Shown here piece after piece: positions 62,859-64,000 of a DNA stretch of 64,000 nucleotides (position 1 is the first letter of the stretch; the number at the start of each line of letters is the position of its first letter). This DNA is from Flagellimonas sp. HMM57 (GTDB lineage Bacteria > Bacteroidota > Bacteroidia > Flavobacteriales > Flavobacteriaceae). The notes beneath the pieces are model-generated. The model had not been told where the DNA came from, searched no databases, and saw only the letters and a program-made list of their open reading frames with translations. The DNA is taken from the NCBI RefSeq assembly GCF_021390175.1, contig NZ_CP090004.1, forward strand, positions 1,550,001-1,614,000. The letters run 5' to 3'. The translations under genes and the position numbers were made by a program.

Positions 62859-63278
62859 CTACAATCTGATTAAAACCATTTTGTGCTTTGTGAGCTCTTC
62901 AAGTTCAAAAAACGCTTCTTTCAAAAGCACTGTTTCTTTAAACTCATCAACCCTTTGATTTTTGATTCTTACAATCTGCAATTCACCTATGTTTATTAAT
63001 TCCCATTCGATGTTATAAATAACCTTTGGTAGAGCCTCTTTCTTTTTGCTGAAATATTCATTTCCACATCTCCTTCTTGGTCTATTGATCTGTAAATTGC
63101 TGTTAACAAAAAAATGATTCTTATCTCTGTAAACTAACTTGCTCTCATTAGATTCAAGATTAGATACAACCCAATTTTTCTGAATAAATTTTAACTCATT
63201 TTTTTCAATTGACTGCGCTTTTGAAAACAAAAAATTAAAACAAATGACAAGACTCAATATGCTCTTCAGTTGAACCAT
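62859..63278 (-). CDS. exported hypothetical protein
   Basis: 139-aa protein with a signal peptide (ILSLVICFNFLFSKAQ) and no recognised domain. Beta-rich with two clusters of basic residues (INRPRRRCG; KKKEALP). AT-rich composition compared with neighbours. It is wedged 8 bp upstream of the TPR gene and 39 bp below the nucleotidyltransferase, an addition to an otherwise conserved-looking operon. Function unknown. Confidence 0.6.
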   Translation of the reverse strand: MVQLKSILSLVICFNFLFSKAQSIEKNELKFIQKNWVVSNLESNESKLVYRDKNHFFVNSNLQINRPRRRCGNEYFSKKKEALPKVIYNIEWELINIGELQIVRIKNQRVDEFKETVLLKEAFFELEELTKHKMVLIRL

Positions 63279-63317
63279 AACACCACGAATTTAACTCTCG
63301 TGATTTGATAACAACAA

Positions 63318-64000
63318 TTATTCCATAACCGAGTAATCTCCTATACTTATCGTTTCAAAATTACCATCAAAAACCACTTGGTTGCCGATCATGGCATTAT
63401 CCAAGTTAGCATTTTTGATACTGGTATTGGTTTGGATTAAACTATTTTTAACGGTTGAGTTTTCAACTGTTGTGTTGTCTCCAATGGAAACATAAGGTCC
63501 AACAGTGGTATTTTTTAGTACTACATTTTCACCAATAAAACAAGGTTCGATAATGTTCGCATTTTCTTTTTGGACCGATTTGGAAATCAACTCTTCACCA
63601 TCCTTTTCCAAAAAACCGAGCATGCGCTGATTGGTCTCCACGGTTACATTTTTGTTTCCACAGTCCATCCATTCGTCTACTTTTCCAGGAACAAACTTCA
63701 TCCCTTTTTCCATCATTCGCTTAATACCATCATTTATCTGATACTCACCTCCATTAATGATATCGTTGTCCAAAACGTACTGTAATTCATTTTTGAGCAC
63801 AGCCACATCTTTAAAATAGTAGATTCCAATGACCGCCAGGTCCGAGACAAATTCTTGGGGTTTTTCGACCAGCTCCACGATTTCGTTTTGTTTACTAAGT
63901 TTTACCACACCAAATGCTTCCGGTCTATCCACCTGCTTTACCCATATAACACTGTCCGCAGATTTGTCCAAATCAAAATCGGCACGGATTAGGGTATCGG
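63318..64000 (-). CDS. sugar-phosphate nucleotidyltransferase (partial, cut by window end)
   Basis: Partial nucleotidyltransferase, about 227 residues to the C-terminus; the N-terminal part lies beyond 64000. The frame remains open to the edge (DTLIRADFDLDKSADSVIWV), so the apparent start at 63971 is not real. Visible: VKQVDRPEAFGVVKL, VIGIYYFKD, GGEYQINDGIK (Mg site) and VDEWMDCGNK, then hexapeptide-like repeats (VVLKNTTVGPYVSIGDNTTVENSTV). Makes NDP-sugars for envelope polysaccharide. Likely first or early gene of the envelope operon. Confidence 0.85.
   Translation of the reverse strand, partial: DTLIRADFDLDKSADSVIWVKQVDRPEAFGVVKLSKQNEIVELVEKPQEFVSDLAVIGIYYFKDVAVLKNELQYVLDNDIINGGEYQINDGIKRMMEKGMKFVPGKVDEWMDCGNKNVTVETNQRMLGFLEKDGEELISKSVQKENANIIEPCFIGENVVLKNTTVGPYVSIGDNTTVENSTVKNSLIQTNTSIKNANLDNAMIGNQVVFDGNFETISIGDYSVME

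Noticed and set aside
1..64000. tRNA and rRNA genes, insertion sequences, prophage or replication origin
   Set aside because: None seen in the intergenic spacers or coding frames; no transposase, integrase or DnaA-box cluster recognised. Absence is by eye, not by search.

Overview
The window looks like a chromosomal segment of a marine-type Flavobacteriaceae bacterium (phylum Bacteroidota). The evidence is the gene families: GldH gliding lipoprotein, a subtilase with a type IX secretion (T9SS) C-terminal sorting domain, DUF3078, DUF2480, DUF4292, LytS/LytTR and FIST modules, and a Bacteroidota-type three-subunit succinate dehydrogenase. Several genes also have flavobacterial promoters (TTG-N17-20-TANNTTTG). 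No rRNA, tRNA, CRISPR array, transposase, integrase or prophage was seen. I cannot name the genus.

Layout. 0.1-5.6 kb: PolB-type exonuclease, secreted subtilase, endonuclease/exonuclease/phosphatase protein and HflX. 5.9-16.1 kb: a minus-strand SUF iron-sulfur operon, sufA-sufB-sufC-sufD-(outer-membrane barrel)-sufS-sufE-sufT-DUF2480, followed by DUF3078; an opposite-strand BspA-like lipoprotein gene sits between the last two. 16.3-25.5 kb: ThiL, BrnQ, Sua5/TsaC, an aminopeptidase P, a large secreted Asp-box (sortilin-like) protein and small membrane proteins. 25.6-31.9 kb: a RimK ligase paired with an aspartoacylase-like hydrolase, a LytS/LytTR two-component system, a collagen-like lipoprotein and a SIMPL-like secreted protein. 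32.1-38.6 kb: sdhCAB, then a translationally coupled FIST sensor and hybrid histidine kinase. 38.7-44 kb: stand-alone Vsr, methionine aminotransferase, an S24-type XRE repressor, GNAT, a 32-codon small gene and the scoA/scoB CoA-transferase genes with a zinc-ribbon membrane protein between them. 44-50.5 kb: PBP1A-GldH-RicT, TrhO, a candidate structured RNA and RecA. 50.5-54.5 kb: an ECF sigma operon (lipoprotein, sigma factor, anti-sigma/beta-barrel fusion) and a degenerate GAF histidine kinase. 54.5-64 kb: PlsC, TrpS, DprA, SPOR protein, thioesterase, aldo/keto reductase and an envelope operon (EnvC-like M23, DUF4292, TPR, nucleotidyltransferase cut by the window end).

How the genes work together. 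SUF makes the Fe-S clusters needed by SdhB. GldH and the subtilase sorting domain both point to T9SS and gliding. PBP1A, EnvC-like M23, SPOR, PlsC and DUF4292 are envelope functions. Three separate sensory modules (LytS/LytTR, FIST/hybrid kinase, ECF/anti-sigma barrel) feed regulation.

The most unexpected structure lies between genes. Five spacers carry degenerate seven-base tandem repeats sharing a CTGAYNN-like register, and two of them bracket the BspA-like lipoprotein gene in opposite orientation. A separate GC-rich dispersed element (CTTCGACTCCGCTCA-like) occurs at three sites and forms a hairpin between sufC and sufB. The other candidates worth testing are a structured RNA upstream of trhO and a 32-codon gene with its own promoter box and terminator.
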